Assembly: GCA_964035795.1 (NCBI GenBank)
Contig: OZ038320.1
Location: forward strand, 26,729,705-26,793,704
Source of the DNA: Pterobdella sp. o SKG-2022
Lineage: Eukaryota > Annelida > Clitellata > Hirudinida > Piscicolidae
Direction: 5' to 3'
DNA: 64,000 nucleotides
Shown: piece after piece, positions 28,601 through 40,000 of the stretch
How the letters are laid out: every line of letters starts with the position of its first letter
Position numbering within the stretch: the stretch's first letter is position 1
Made by a program: the position numbers and the translations under genes
Notes under the pieces: generated by a model
What the model was told of the DNA's origin: nothing
Databases searched by the model: none
What the model saw: only the letters and a program-made list of their open reading frames with translations

Positions 28601-29767
28601 CTGATGATATCAGTTTAGGGTTATTTCACTAAATGCTTGAAGATACTATAGGTTATAAGGTTAAATATTTTGTTTGGTAAACAATACAACACAAATTACC
28701 CAGCGAAGACTACAAAGGTTATGATGAGTGTGAGTCACTGGCTATAGAGAGCCATAAAGACGAGATTTATGAGGTGATGACCGACAAACAAGTGGCCCAG
28801 TTGTCCAACGTCACCACGTCTCAACAGGAACATAATCAGACTTTCGTTATTACAGGTTATTTCACGTTGTGGGGTGGGTATTTGTTACTTTGGGTTGGTG
28901 ATGTGAGGCTTTATCAGTCAATGGTTGGTTCCATAGAAGAGACATACTATAATATAATAATTTGTATAGGAAACTTTTCGATACATTGTACTCAGATTAG
29001 TTTTTTTTTCACAGGCGTTATAGATCCAAAAAGCAAAGAGGAAATATCTTTTGACGAAGCTATAAAAAATGGAGTGATCAACAAAACCAAAGGAATTTAT
29101 GTGAGGGGAGGTGGTTTGAAGGATATCGATGTTCAAAAAGCCATGAATGAAGGATTGATCAAAGTGGAGAGAGTTAAAACAAAAAAGATGAAAGAAAGAA
29201 AAAGCAATATTGGTAGATTAATTTTTAAATTTTGGTCTATCACTTATTCATTATTTTCATTTTGAAGGTTTAATCACCATAAAAAGCTTTACTGAATCTC
29301 GACCATTCACCATTGAATCTGTTGTCGATGCATCAACTAACACCAAATTAAGCTTAGATCAGGCAGTGTGTCAAAAAATTATTGACCTCGAGAACAAAAT
29401 CTACCACAACCGAAAATTCAAGTCAAAAATGTCATTTTCTGAAGCCTTAGAAAACGGATTTTTAGCTGTAAAGTTTTTCTCAAAGAAAAACGCAGAAGCT
29501 TCGAGCGATAATGATGAGCTAGATGACAAAGAACATAACAGTCCCAATGTGGTTACATACATGGTGTTTGAAGTCAAGGATACATACTCGAACGAGTTCG
29601 TGCCTTTCCAAAAAGCCTCTTCTCTCAAAATCATAAACCCAGACACTGGATTGTTCTACGACAGAGCCAACAGAAACCACTTGAAGCTTTCTGAAGCCAT
29701 AGATAAAGGCTTCGTGAAAGGATCAAAAATCGATGATATAAAGTCTATTGATTTAGGCCTCCTTTGA
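16406..29767 (+). CDS. Plakin-family cytolinker (spectraplakin/plectin-like), exons incomplete
   Basis: Plakins link cytoskeletal filaments to each other and to junctions. Supported exons: 16406-about 16510 (MWKHLDYGSHADV), 17160-17231 (SMEQLTSLEKLY), 21641-21736 (QWLHSDVSKALEALK, spectrin-like helix), 22384-22530, 22806-22868 and 23081-23202. The last three form the plakin SH3 region, with LPATCIEDYRSID, then VQKNEEVKLVDK and EWK, then VPSIFFIINGP. Further exons are 23973-24206 (helical), probably 25362-25426, and 28704-28855. Exons 29015-29212 and 29268-29767 carry plakin/plectin repeats (SFDEAIKNGVIN, MSFSEALENGFL, LKLSEAIDKGFV). Phases agree at the SH3 and repeat junctions. The 5' end and some middle exons are missing, perhaps partly in the gap. 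The gene stops at 29767, before convergent TOM40. No actin-binding CH domains, long rod, EF-hands or GAS2 domain were seen. The helical and repeat halves could be two genes. Confidence 0.75.
18305..18900 (+). pseudogene. LINE remnant in a plakin intron
   Basis: Degraded non-LTR retrotransposon pieces with frameshifts. They read RLKIWKDHFQNLL, then KPNKAPGLNGHTLEVWK, then a segment like WGISGIVPVPIK. After an internal deletion comes a C-terminal piece with RRRGRPSITLKDV. Order and spacing fit a shortened reverse-transcriptase ORF. Confidence 0.8.
20125..20192. repeat. Short near-perfect hairpin
   Basis: Arms 20125-20157 and 20160-20192 are reverse complements except for about two positions, with a 2-base centre. 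It lies in a plakin intron. It may be a small foldback element. Confidence 0.85.
21093..21221. repeat. Foldback with 26-27 bp arms
   Basis: The left arm 21093-21119 (starts CAATTTTCTTG) and right arm 21196-21221 (ends AAGAAAATTG) are complementary with one extra base. They are separated by about 76 bp of AT-rich DNA. MITE-like structure in a plakin intron. Confidence 0.8.
24720..25010. repeat. 36-bp tandem repeat, eight copies
   Basis: Eight apparently identical 36-bp units built around AAACACTTCATGATGTGTATG followed by AAAAAACAAA. Because 36 is a multiple of 3 and no frame gains a stop, several frames on both strands stay open (for example a 12-residue KKHFMMCMKKQT period). These frames are not genes. 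It lies in a plakin intron. Confidence 0.97.
25619..25692. repeat. AT dinucleotide tract
   Basis: About 37 AT units running directly into the assembly gap. The true length is unknown. Confidence 0.97.
25693..25892. other. Assembly gap (200 N)
   Basis: Exactly 200 N, which looks like a fixed-size placeholder rather than a measured gap. A plakin exon could be missing here. Confidence 0.99.
26013..26150. repeat. Two degenerate foldback-family pieces
   Basis: ATAATGTAAGTTCATCTTAC with AAAAGCTTCGTGG, then a second copy with AGATAGTGTAAGATACTCTTA and TAAGCTTCGTG. Both resemble arms of 35659-35828. Confidence 0.55.
26151..28703. other. Plakin intron without recognised content
   Basis: AT-rich. 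No exon, tRNA or clear mobile element was recognised. A segment at about 28410-28440 shares GTTAATGCCACTATAATC with 1692-1710. At least one plakin exon is expected between 25426 and 28704 because intron phases do not close. Confidence 0.5.
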
Positions 29768-30471
29768 TGTTATTTGTGCCTTGAAGTATTAATGCTTTTT
29801 ATATGAACTTAGATTAGCTTTTCAATTAAGTCTCCTTATTTTTCATGTTCACTTAATCTATATGCACATTTTAGTTATGCTTCTACATAAGTTTAACTCG
29901 GTCAAATGAAACGTTCTACTTTTATTTAACGATGTATTACCGTAAGACTAGTTAAGCCTTTGATTAACTAAAATAAGCGTTTAGTTTTAAACATTGTGAA
30001 AGAATTCTTTCAAATCTTTATTCGGTTCATTATACCTTCCATTTTAATGTCCATTTATATACACGCACAAACATTTTATCGATACAAAACATGATAAATC
30101 GCGGTAACTAATCCTTAACAAACACATTAATAAAAATCTAAAATTTTTCAGTTTATATTATTGAGATGAAAAGCCCGATGAAATATCAGGATATGGTTAA
30201 GGTTATAGAAAGCAAGCTACTGTAAGAATGAAGAATCTAGTTATAATTATATTTGAAATAAATCGTAAAAAACAACAATCATTAACGTCTATAATCTATC
30301 ATTATTAACGTATATAAAAACAAAAACATGAAAAATTCAGCCTATTGATGCATTACATTCTAAGGATACAGCGACACAAGGGAATTCAAGCTAAATCCTT
30401 GATAAACCATATCCTATACACAACGAACATCAGCTAGGCTCTCTAATAAAACCATATAACAATTTGTACAC
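29768..30471. other. Convergent intergenic region, plakin / TOM40
   Basis: About 700 bp between the plakin stop and the TOM40 stop. No further plakin coding sequence was seen. It should contain both 3' UTRs; AATAAA-like words occur, but I cannot assign the polyadenylation sites. Confidence 0.55.
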
Positions 30472-33400
30472 TCAACCCAGCGTGAAACCGATACCGAATT
30501 TATACACCTCCTTAAGATGGTTTGCGATAGCGCTGAGTGTTAATGAGAAAGGCATCGGGGTCAGCTTTTTCTCGATCACTGCACTAACGCTCATATTTGA
30601 GTCTAGCTGACCTGTGGTTCAGATCGATATGATTATTATAGCTAGAAATGATGATGTAATTGTGATATCGTTGTCACGCTAGTTATTTATTCCTCAAGAT
30701 CAATTAAATGTATACAAACTTTATGTTTTAACAATAAAAACGTACATAAGCATGTATAGTTTTGAACAAACCTTTGAAGATGACTCCAGCCTTGGGAATA
30801 TCGTATTGATAACCGAGAGTGGTGGTGCACTCTTGAGACGCCATGTTGCCATCAAATTCGACACCTAAATTATCACAGTAACCATTATTTTCCTAAGTTC
30901 TTTTTTTAGAAATTTTAATTTTGCCCAAGGGTACGGCTAGTGCAAAAGGTGGAGCAGAAGCTAGTACTAGAGCTCGTGCAGGATCTGGTTTAAAAGCTTT
31001 AGAGTGCTGTTACCACTGTTAGTCCCATTTAGAAGTTTCTTGCGTCAAGAATTTCATGTTGTAATACTACACCTTTCTTGAATGAAAAAAAAATCTCTAA
31101 AATTCAAATAAGAAACAAGATGGCATATTATTACATGAACTAAAAAACAAGCTGAAAGTTCAACACATTAAGAATGTGCAATGCAGAAAGACTAAAGGGC
31201 ATAGATATGTAACAAAAATGAATGCATAAAACCCAAAAATTTCTTGCAGGTATGTGAAAGAAAAAGGTAAGTCAAGAAAGCACCATTAGTTTGAACTGGT
31301 AGTTCATTGGAAAATTCTAGTTTCAACTTGCAAAAGGAGAGTTATCTAATGGATGTGTTCTAAGGACACTTAAGTACCATAACCAAGATAATGATGCTGA
31401 TAACGATAATAAAATGACCGTATAGACATTAAGATTAGTTAAGTAATGTTGATACAAACCTATTTGAAGATCTTCTCGAGGTTTTTGATAGTAACATAGT
31501 TTAAGACCCAGTGTGTTGAGAGAGAGATTGCCGCTCAATTGCCAGCCTTCTCCTTCAATGCAATATCATATGTATAAAATAATGTTTCCAGTGTCTTTTC
31601 ACTTTGATGATTAAAACCAACTAAGAAACGAATATGAATTAAGCATGGAAGGAATGATTGAATTAATGATGTTTGTACTTCCAATTTGATCATTCTTGAA
31701 TAAAATTACCGTCTATAAATCTAGCAAAAAATCTTTCTTATACCTCTTTTTCTCTTCCAATGATACTGCCTATCCATTACAATAAACAAACTCTTTTTAT
31801 ATCCCACCTTTTGTACCCCTAAAGTGTAATAAAGTGGCACCGACCTGTATATCTGGACCCAAAGTTGACCATAGAACCGTGCCTACCAGGGATGTTGTCA
31901 TCACACTGATAAAGCAGCTCCGCTCCCAAACATAGGCGTTTTGTGACGTTCTGTAGGTAGTTGCATACCACTGTGCCTGTGGTCGATTGTGTGTGTGTGA
32001 TCTTAAACATTTGACCAACAAATTGGTTTAGTGATCAAAGCATTTTTATAGGTCCTTTTTCCTTGTGGATAAATTTTAATTGATTGAATATACAATCGAT
32101 CAGGTTTTTTTACAGCTTTCACTTCCTTTACCAAGGTGTGGTATGGGTACTACCCTAATTAACTTTCAATATCTTTTCTTATATAGAATACATTTATCTT
32201 TCATAAACATCATATTTATCTTTTTATTTTCAATACTATAAATTAATATTTGTATAATTATAAAACATAAATTATCAGTGACATACCTGATTCTTTCATG
32301 ACATCAATGTTGGCAACAGCTACAGTGGCATAAAAATCTGAGCCTTTATACTCTGCAGACAATTGGGAGCCTAGCCACTTGTGACTTTGAATCTATGGTG
32401 CAATACATATTTTAAGATAAAATTAACTTATTTGGTAAAATATAAAAGCATGGGTAAGATTGAAATGCAATTTGAAAATTTTCACCAAAATAATTATAGT
32501 TAAATAAAAAATTTTTAGATTATTTGAAGATTTATGAAAAGTTTAAAAAAATAAACAAATTGAGAATAGTTTCATCATATAAATGATACTGCCAATAATA
32601 TAAAACATTTATGAATTACTAAAGATACAATAAATAAATGAAGGTAGATTGAGTCAAACTTACTTGTGCCATGTATTTGCATTTGATGGCTCTGGTGAAC
32701 TGGTGAATAACTTGGGCATGCAGACTCCCTCCAAAATCCATTTCTCCAGCTAACACTGGGTACGACTGCAAAGTAAGTTCATTATAAGATCACTCTATAT
32801 AGATGTTTTAATTGATTAAATACTGGATTTCATGTTTAAAATGCTTTTTAATTGTTAAACATTATCATTTTCAAGTTTTGCACTAACGAATATGGACAAT
32901 TGTTATGATTGGTATAAAATTATTTATTTATTGCTTAAAACCGATTTTCATTGTAAAAATAGTGAATACTGAAACCTAGTTTTTTCTTTGTTCAAAAAGC
33001 ATTTTTTAGTTTTTATGAGCTTCCTTTTCATGAAATGGAAATTAAAAAAAAATAAAACCATAGCCCACAAAAAAGTTAATTTATTTGAAGTTAAATGATC
33101 ATATTGATAAACTTTATGGAATAATTTAGTTGCTTTTTACCTCAGTAGGACTATACTGCTTGGAGCCTACATAGGTTGCTCCAAATTTATAGCCTGATGG
33201 CTGAAGAGAAGACATGGTGATAGAATGTGAAACTTGAAACACACTGCTGAGACCTTTTTATGTAATTTAGCTATAAATTTGTTAAATTGAAAAATAACAA
33301 AAATGACTACCTTTATTGATGAGAAGTCTTGCCCCCTCAAAAGGTATGGGAAAAACTTCTGTAAATGAATAGAAAGTAATATTTATGTAAAATATATTGA

Positions 33401-33633
33401 AATATAATATCTTAAACTGATTACATTTATAAATATAAAAACTCTGACGCTTCCTAAAAAACTAACTTTAAAATCAGAAATATATAAACAAAAAATATAT
33501 TAAAACCTTTGCATTTTCTGTTTAAATCCTCGTATGGTCCAGGATTGTTGTCATCAACTGCTACTGGCGGTGGTGCAACATTTTCTGAACCGGGTTGTTT
33601 CAAGTTGTCAGTCGGAGGTGGTGGTGCCGACAT
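30472..33633 (-). CDS. TOMM40: Mitochondrial import receptor subunit TOM40
   Basis: The beta-barrel pore of the TOM complex in the mitochondrial outer membrane, through which precursor proteins enter. Nine exons on minus: 33633-33507, 33358-33311, 33253-33141, 32765-32664, 32392-32287, 31976-31845, 31552-31460, 30864-30772, 30611-30472. All junctions are GT-AG with matching phase, giving 317 residues. A Pro-rich N-terminus (SAPPPPTDN) precedes the conserved block GPYEDLNRKCKEVFPIPFEG. Further TOM40 blocks are GYKFGATYVGSKQ, EMDFGGSLHAQVIHQ, EYKGSDFY, NYLQNVTKRLCLGAELLYQ and LGYQYDIPKAGVIFKG. The C-terminal strand YKFGIGFTLG carries the beta-signal. Human TOM40 has about 361 residues; the difference is mainly the shorter N-terminus. 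VDAC was considered first, but the EDLNRKCK and FEGARLLINKG blocks are specific to TOM40. Confidence 0.96.
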
Positions 33634-34062
33634 TTTGCTTTTTAATTACTGAAATTTTAATTTTGTAAAATCTTTTTAATTTTGAAATTTCCTAAAGACT
33701 CAATCCTAATGATCAACAATTCAGCTTAGCAAAGTCCTTGAAACACCCATGTGCGGATTCAACGGAAGCTTAAAGAAAATTACTTTTAAACATTTTAATA
33801 TCAAGAACTTAAGTATTTCTTGAAATAAAGAAAATTAATAAGTCAGTTCTCAATTTTATCCAGTTTATTTCAATGGAAATTTCACAATTTCTGTTTTTTG
33901 CTGTTATTTTATTAATGAATACGTTTCAAAATAAACAGTTTCTTCAATATATCTAAAATTTATTCAACTTTTATTCACTTTTTTAACACTAATTTTATCA
34001 AAATGAACTTTCATCTGTTTTTTTCTAACGATTTATGAAACTTGGAGAAACTCAGCCTACAT
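33634..34062. promoter_or_regulatory. Shared 5' region, TOM40 / TTLL glycylase
   Basis: About 430 bp lie between two divergent start codons. No second gene intervenes, so the two genes probably share a bidirectional promoter region. I could not identify specific motifs with confidence. Confidence 0.5.
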
Positions 34063-37000
34063 ATGATGGATAATCTTTCTGACATGAACCAAGATTCTAA
34101 ACCTTTACTCAAATCTATACTGAAAAATTATTCAAAAAACCAAATAATTACTCCAAAAATTGATGAAAATGACTTTTTCTCTCTTAACAAACAAAAAAAG
34201 AATAGAGTTATGTTTAAGAATGACGAAGAAAAAAATTATCCTGCTGAAAGCAAAGTAATTAAATGTTTTGAAACGATTAAACTCATGTAAATAATCAAAT
34301 AAGATGTTTTATCAGCTCATTCATCACTTGAATCATAAATGTTTAATTTTATCTCATGAATTCAATAATATATATATAATAATTTGATTTCGATTTCATT
34401 AGGAATAAAATAAAATTGCTTAATTTAAGGGAAAAATATATTTTTGAAAAATTGTATGGTAACACAGAACAATAGTTCAGGATTAAAAGAAAGTCGCCAA
34501 AAAGTAAATACATTACCGACTATAAATGACAGAAACACTCAACTCAAATCTTTTGAAACTGTCTTTCAAAATTGGATCATAAGCCAAAGCTTTCCAGGTT
34601 GCGAATTAAGAACATTTTTAATCATCAATTTCATACAGTAAAAAAATTTCACATAAATGAATAAATAATTTTTTTCAGAAATTCCTAAAAGTGCGTTTTG
34701 CGGTGGACTAAACAATTCTTTCTCAAACTCAGTAGCCCAAGAAGGTAAAAGTTTGAAAACATCATTCCGTTGTTTTTTTATGTCACCAATACATCCAACA
34801 GATATCAGATTATCATATAGAAACACGCCGGATGGCATTGAAAAACTAGGGTTTGTTTGGTTAATTTACTTTTTAAAATTTATACATCATGGTTTTGAAT
34901 TGCCCATTAAGATAATAAGAATGCCGATTATGAGTGATTTCTAAAAAGTTTCGATGAAAATTAAGATTGGTCTTCCTTGATATCAACTTTTTCCCTATAT
35001 AAATTAGCAAAAAATACTCTCAAAAGATATATACCTATATTTTCATGAGCAAATAAACCTATAACTTCCGATAAGTTAAAACATATAAACATTTCATACA
35101 TAGATTTACAATCATATTGTATAATTTTATTACGATGATAGAAGCTCATGCAACGTCAATAACTTAAGAATGGTGAACAAGGAGAGAGAGGCGAGGAAAT
35201 TCATCGATAAAGCCATCAAAGTTCAATTTCTTTCATTAAAAAAAAATAAATTTGAAAAAATATATAACTCAACTATATAAAGTATTTTTAAATTTTCTTA
35301 TAACTTTCAAATTAATTCAAAATTTAAATCATAAAAAACTTTAATACATTTATAAAACAAAAACTTAATATTTCATATTACATATTTTTCAAAACCACTT
35401 TTGGCAGGATGGCAAGATTTATCTTTGTAACGGACCCTACCCGTGCTTCAGAATCGCCTTAAACAAGCGAGGATGGCTGGAGCAGGTGGAGTACGCTAAA
35501 TATAGTCCTGCTGTTTACCTATCCAAAATGATCTCTTTGAACACCACTAAAGGCTTGTTTTTTTTTAAACGTTGATACTGTAAAGTTTTAGTTAGCTAAT
35601 GTGTTTTTTTAAAGACATCTTATGTTCTTTTGTAAACTTGAATTTCATACAGATAATGAAAGTAAGGACAACAAACACAAAGTATTTATTAAATGACACG
35701 AAGCTTTTCGTAAGGCTAGCTTACATTATCAAGTGATAATCCTATCATTATCACTTGATAATGTAAGCTAGCCTTACGAAAAGCTTCGTGTCATTTAATA
35801 AATACTTTGTGTTTGTTGTCCTTACTTTTACATTCAGTCTATTGTACTTCATACAGATAATGGTTTTAAAGCTAAAAGTTTATTGAATATTCGTACCTTC
35901 AAATATATTTGTAAATGTGAAGTGTTATATTATTTCTGCTTCATATTATTCATAGAGCTGCCCTTGTTCTATCAAAGTATTGACGCCCACGTCATAGAAA
36001 TTTTGGTATGAATAATTTTTGTCCTATATAAGTCTATTAAACAAAATATTCATTAAAAATCAATCGCCCCACCTCAGATGAGCTTATTAAAAAATAAAAC
36101 ACCGAACTTATTTTACACCGTCAAAACAACTGAGGTTATAAACGCCAGTTTAAAGCCCCAACAGATTGTTAACCATTACGCTAAAGCTTCTTCGTTCACC
36201 ACAAAAGTAAAAGCTTTTGATGTGTTTCACATTATGTTTGAATGCTATATAAATTTCAATAATTTTATTAAAGATGGGTTACTAGTTTTCTATACATTTT
36301 AATTGTCATCAAATTATAGAAGTTTATGTTGTAAACAATCTATTTTACATCTTTTCGGCTTTTTACCGTTGGTTTTTTTAATTTTCCAATAAAAAATACT
36401 TGCTTCAAATCTATATTAAATTTGATCTTTATAAACTTGAACCAAAGGTTGGGTTAACTGAGAATCTGAAGTTGATATCTTTCGTGTCTGATAAGGAGGT
36501 CGATGATTTCTACCCGAGATGTTACCATATGTTAAATGCTTGCGACAAGCAAGCATTTTTTGGTTATTTCTTATTTTAATTTTTTAAATTTCGATTAAAA
36601 AGTTTTTTTGTGCTGTCAAAAATATTGTTTCAATTTTTGAAATCATCTTTTTAAAGTTGCTGATGAATTTCAAACCATTTCAAAACTTAACACTTCTTTT
36701 TTAATATCCATAGATGATTTTCGGTTTACTGCTTGTGTTAGTTTCCTCAAACACTTTGTCTACCAATGCAAAAACAGTGTACTGGGTAAAAAAGCCAAAA
36801 CACCAAACAATGCATTACAAAAACAAGACGAACACGTCAAAGCGAGCTCTTCAAAGGCCAAATGTAGTAAAGATGAAAATTTAAAAATTGACACCATAGA
36901 GGCTAAAGATCTTAAAAAGAAATTTGCTAATTCTACAAACATTAAAATAAAGCAATGTGCCAGTAACAACGGCATGCAAGTCACGATCAACCTCCAACCC

Positions 37001-40000
37001 ACACTCACCAACAACATAAAAAATAGTCTTGAACAGCTTGATCAACAGCTGGAAAAAATAAAAAGCAACACTGAACTCAACAAAAACGACCGAACAATCA
37101 GTCCCTTATTCTCAATCGTGCGCAAATCCAAACGAATGATATCTGAAAATTTCAAAGGAGATTGTAATAATGATAATAACAATGCTTCTGCAACGGTAGC
37201 CACATCGAATAAACCAAAACTAATGACGAAGCATATATCTGTCAAAGCCCTCAAGTATGCTCTAAACCACTGTGAAAAGTTTTTGGACAAAGAAACTAAA
37301 GTTTCATTGAAATCCTCCGAGGAAGTCGCACAAACAGTGGGTTGTGGTGTATCTCTTGAGTTGTAAAGGATTTTATTCAAATCCTCCTATCAAATCATTG
37401 CAATTGAATTTGTTCATTTCATTGAAGGAGGCCCATGGTTTAAAGGAGTGGATGAGCTTTTTAGACGCTTATAAGCTTTATGCCAAGTTTGTTTTTCTGT
37501 GAATGATTTTATAATGTATATTTAACTTTCAATCCCAATTGTTTGAAAAAACCTGAACAATATAAAACACTTTAATTGCTTCAATATCTTTAAGAAAATT
37601 ATTTAGATATACATTTTCGCCGTTAGTTCACAATAATAAGGACCTCAATTTTTTTCATTCATGAGGATTCAAAATTTTCTTTTAACAATATTTGGAACAC
37701 ATTCTTTATTAGTTAAACAACCCATGAGTATAAATAAACCCCGATATACACCCAATATAATGAATGAAGAATATTCAAAAAAACTAATTCAATAAAAATG
37801 TTCCAACAAAAACTATCTTTGATGGTTGTAAGCTTCACTTGATTCAACCCTTCCTTTTTCTCACAGTAACACCATGCCACTGGACAAGTCATCCAGAGAG
37901 CTTTATGAGAGGTGTTTGAAGGTAGCCAATCAGCTGGAGGCTGAACTCCCCCAGTACAAAATGGACGGTTTCTTTAACGTGTGGATCATCAAACCTGGAG
38001 CTAAGAGTAGAGGGCGAGGTAAGGATAATTTGTTTAGATATTGTGTATGTGATTAATAAGAATTTTTGGTAATTTATAGACGTTTTGGGTATCGAAGTTA
38101 AACTGCATTGAGTCGTTGCTTTTTTTATTAAAATTTGGATAACAGTAGGCTTTGGTAGCAGGTATCGTCACATTTATATACTATTATCGTTTTCATTCGG
38201 CTTGGCGAAGGATATTTCTTTGTTGCAAACCATTCAAATGTGGGAACAGCAGAGCTTAAATTTGATACTTTCAAGCTTGACTTAGTTTGGGCTGGCAGTC
38301 TATAGAATGTTGCAAAGTAAAATGGCTCATTATGAAAATTACGATATAACTAACTCTTCAAAACATCTTATTTATTTTTATGTAGTAATTATCTATGAGC
38401 ATCAATTTGAAGAATTTTAATACGTTTATACAAGCTTGATCTATAATTTTCTATGCTAATGTTCTATGGTAAGGCCATAACTTAAGTTTTAAAAAATGTA
38501 TTAAAACTCCATAAATTGATGTTTTATAGATAATTACAATATAAGTAGCATCAATACTATTTATAAGGCTGGCTGTTCTCACTTCTTGTTCAGCCGTTTA
38601 ACCAAACATAATTAGCTATTCTTTCACTTGATAATGTGAGTACAACTTGCGAAAATCTTTGTGATGTTCACTCAATAAGAGTGTAGGATTACAATTTTTT
38701 CAGTTATTACTGTTTGTTTATACGTTCTCGGAGGCTCCAACGGATTAAATCAACTTTACTTACAAGATAAAATAATACTATGTACACTTTATTGGTCTAA
38801 ATAATTGGCGATTAAAATTAATAAAAATAATGCCAACGGTAAACTAAAAGTACTACAATTATTTTTTAAAGGTAAAACATGTATTTATTTTCTAAAATAG
38901 TGACAAAATTGAATCTAAAAAAAAGAGAACATGAAGTTATATGAGAATAGGAAATTAACTACAAACTAAATCAGAAACGAAATTAACTAACGAAAATAAT
39001 GTAAAAATAATTAGAATTATAGAAATATTTGAAAAGCTTAACAATCGTTTAGCATATAGTTCTCACACGGTCACACCTTAGACATGATCGCTGGCATGTT
39101 CAGTACATACACACGTAAAATTACCCATCAATGTGTAAATGGTGTATATGAAATGCCTTTGATACAATTACAAGTTCTAAAGATTCGACGTTTTAAAAAT
39201 TTTTTTGAGGCGTGAAAGATTTTTGATCTCCAAAGTAGTCAAAAAGTCTAAAAAACCTCAAAAATGCTATTGAATATAAGTAATGACAAATACCTTCCAT
39301 CAGAAATCAAATGCAGCAATAGTTATGAAGAAATAACCAACATTGCAACTGCCATGAAAAACTGTGTTGTCCAAAAATATATTGGTGAATATACCTCTAT
39401 ACCCAATATTTTATCTATTTTGTCATGTTTTAATCTATTAAATAAAAATTTAATAAAGAAGTTTTATTCTCCTTTTTTTTGATTTTTATTCATTGCTGAT
39501 TATTTTGTACACGTTGTTCTCACACCTTATTAACCTAAGTGAAACATAAATGAATACTAGTTTTATTATGATAATTGTTCGTTATGCTTATTTCAAAAAT
39601 ACTATTATTAGTTATTTAAATAAAACAAGAGTATCATAAAACTGCAACACCCTTTTTATTTTGAAAAAATATAAAACTTTCATTTTGTTAAAGTAGCATC
39701 ATTTATTCATTGCTTAACCCTTCAATTCCATCAAACTCACAGAACGACCCCTTTTGATATACAAAACGAAGTTCGATTTAAGATTATGGTTTTTAGTGAC
39801 CGATGTGAATCCGCTTACCTTGTGGTTTTATAAAGATTTCTATCTAAGGTTCTGTTCGGAAGATTTTACTCTGTCCAGTTTTCATGAGTAAGTGATTTCT
39901 AAAGTCCTTTAGTGGTTGATTCTTTTTTATGTTATACATAACACTGACACTATTATAAATTTGTATCAATTTTAGAACGATCATAAGTTATATAACTTAT

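Noticed and set aside
30472..33633. VDAC porin
   Set aside because: A beta-barrel porin on minus was first considered as VDAC, but the N-terminal EDLNRKCK block and the order of strands match TOM40.
38150..38290. Additional TTLL exon
   Set aside because: An open frame follows an AG, but it does not resemble TTLL sequence and the stretch resembles a repeat at 62-290.
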